Shown in pieces: positions 24,968 to 25,973 of a stretch of 25,973 nt of DNA. How positions within the stretch are numbered: the first letter of the stretch is position 1; every line of letters begins with the position of its first letter. Location: assembly GCA_030407315.1 (NCBI GenBank), contig JALQPE010000547.1, positions 1 through 25,973 of the forward strand, given 5' to 3'. This stretch comes from Asparagopsis taxiformis. Lineage: Eukaryota; Rhodophyta; Florideophyceae; Bonnemaisoniales; Bonnemaisoniaceae. The notes under the pieces were generated by a model. The model was not told the DNA's origin, searched no databases, and was given only the letters and a program-made list of their open reading frames with translations. A program made the translations under genes and the position numbers.

Positions 24968-25633
24968 TTAAAACGTAATTGCCTTCGTGGCGTCTCGTTG
25001 GGTTGGCGATGGCTCGTTGCCAGTCGCCCCCCTTCCGTACGTTGTCGGGGTCGTCGTCGGACCGGGTGTTGGTGGGTATCCTCCCGGAACGGCCGGGGAG
25101 GATTGCGAGTTATAGGCGCGCGAGCCTTCTTCGTAATTCGGATCGCTTCCGCTCGGCGGAGCGGAACGTCCGGCGACGATTTCGTTGAATACTACGACAA
25201 ACGAGTCGAGTCTTCCCTCCACGGCGGAGAGGCGGTTTCGTAAATCTTCGTTTTCCCGTTCGAGGGTCGCTGAGCGTTCACGTAACGCACGAGCTTCGCG
25301 CTCCGAGACTCCGAGTCTCTGCCTTACGGCTTCGTCGACGGCCGCGTCGCTCGCCCTTTCGATGTGACCTCGAAGGTCTTCGTACACTACGCGTAGTGCC
25401 GTGGGAGTCACGTTCCCTTCGTTGAGCTGACCGCGCGTTGCGGGGTCCATACTCACGGACTCAAACGGGCTTACCGTACGTGGTAGCTGGCCGATCGCCT
25501 CGATATCCGGCGGGATAGATCGATCAGTCGCGAAGATCGCTTCTGCTGACAAGGCCACGTCGGCTTCGGCGTCCGCTGACGTTGGCAACGGTTGCCTGGG
25601 CGACGCGCTGGAATTCGACACAGCGTAATTCAT
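24968..25633 (-). CDS. N-terminal gag-like ORF with coiled coil
   Basis: 221 codons from ATG at 25631-25633. A leucine-rich coiled coil (LRERSATLERENEDLRNRL) lies near residues 115-145, followed by a Pro/Thr/Gly-rich tail. The stop is in the context TTT TAA C (minus strand) and the overlapping +1 frame runs on into the capsid-like ORF without a stop. This arrangement resembles stop-coupled +1 frameshift sites, but a simple one-base lesion is equally possible. I take it as the amino end of Gag. Confidence 0.6.
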   Translation of the reverse strand: MNYAVSNSSASPRQPLPTSADAEADVALSAEAIFATDRSIPPDIEAIGQLPRTVSPFESVSMDPATRGQLNEGNVTPTALRVVYEDLRGHIERASDAAVDEAVRQRLGVSEREARALRERSATLERENEDLRNRLSAVEGRLDSFVVVFNEIVAGRSAPPSGSDPNYEEGSRAYNSQSSPAVPGGYPPTPGPTTTPTTYGRGATGNEPSPTQRDATKAITF

Positions 25634-25973
25634 AGACCGTCGTCTGTAGCACGTAGCTTTTCGTTAACGTAAAAGAGCTCAACCTCGTTGGTTGTCGTTA
25701 TGCTCGTAGCAACACTTCTAGGTCGAGAGACCAGTGTGGAACAACGTTAGTTCTAGATAGCTGGTACGAGCTACGGACACGCTGTCCTTACGAAAACGAA
25801 ACGAGCAGTCCACCCGCTGGTGTTTGACTGTATTGTTAGAACGGTAGAAGGTAGAGTGGTTAGCGAGTAGACACGAGCGTCACGACGCAACAATCCACGC
25901 GAGGATTACGTTAGCAAACGAGGTGGTACGTCACCGGAGGCGCTCTCACCAAGCCCGGAGGCACTACACGCAA
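25634..25973 (-). other. Untranslated leader of the retroelement, no LTR defined
   Basis: 340 bases upstream of the first gag ATG, reaching the window edge. They share the ACGT/CGTA-rich composition of the element. A 5' LTR and tRNA primer-binding site should lie here or just beyond. I could not identify a primer-binding site or LTR boundary, and no second LTR copy is visible elsewhere in the window to compare. Confidence 0.4.

Larger units (their letters stand above)
20394..25973 (-). mobile_element. Ty3/gypsy-type LTR retroelement, incomplete at both ends in this window
   Basis: Minus-strand order from right to left is an N-terminal gag-like coiled-coil ORF, a capsid-like gag ORF, a CCHC nucleocapsid ORF, and pol with protease, reverse transcriptase and RNase H. 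No integrase frame is present; pol stops in minisatellite-like sequence. No LTR pair can be defined, since the element runs off the window on its 5' side. Composition differs from the rest: ACGT and CGTA words are very frequent (three ACGT in 24661-24740 and three in 24841-24900). Gag is split over three frames, so it is either a decayed copy or uses frameshifting. Confidence 0.85.

Overview
The window is the left end of a eukaryotic chromosome. It opens with about 1 kb of telomere repeat whose main unit is CCCCTAAT on this strand (ATTAGGGG on the G-rich strand), followed by about 25 kb of subtelomeric DNA. Eukaryotic origin is supported by the telomere, the CACTA/Plavaka-like transposase, the Ty3/gypsy retroelement, a SET domain and intron-like GT-AG sequences. 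Long, mostly intron-free genes beside repeat-rich DNA would fit a red alga or an early-branching fungus, but I cannot place the lineage from sequence alone.

Layout. 1-1025 is telomere. 1026-1230 is the first of six copies of a roughly 209-bp palindrome-rich repeat. 1499-5455 (minus) encodes a 1318-residue protein with a ParB-like domain and a C-terminal 2-oxoglutarate/Fe(II) dioxygenase-like domain. 5456-8419 is gene-free and holds four more repeat copies, a tandem duplication and a decayed glycine-codon repeat. 8420-11623 (plus) encodes a 1067-residue fusion of a beta-class amino DNA methyltransferase (DPPY) and a SET domain. After an inverted repeat copy comes an unrecognised coiled-coil gene, split between two frames (12283-14567, plus). 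It converges on a CACTA/Plavaka-like transposase with an N-terminal zinc finger (14645-17683, minus).

Further in, 18281-18318 is a perfect 38-bp palindrome. It sits beside a tandem array of intron-like cassettes (18345-19425) that appears to be a small gene with 10-30 nt micro-exons. Two minisatellites follow (24-bp and 43-bp units). The rest (20394-25973, minus strand) is a Ty3/gypsy-type retroelement. Its gag is split over three frames and its pol ends just after RNase H, inside minisatellite-like sequence, so no integrase is visible.

The most interesting part is the left 18 kb. Two divergent genes combine DNA-modification and chromatin-modification domains in unusual fusions. They lie among copies of one palindromic repeat and next to a cut-and-paste transposase and a coiled-coil gene. 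A reasonable inference is a large transposon, or a transposon-associated subtelomeric island, that carries its own DNA/histone methylation writer and a putative oxidative DNA-modifying enzyme. Domain assignments rest on motifs read by eye. Element boundaries and joint action are inference.
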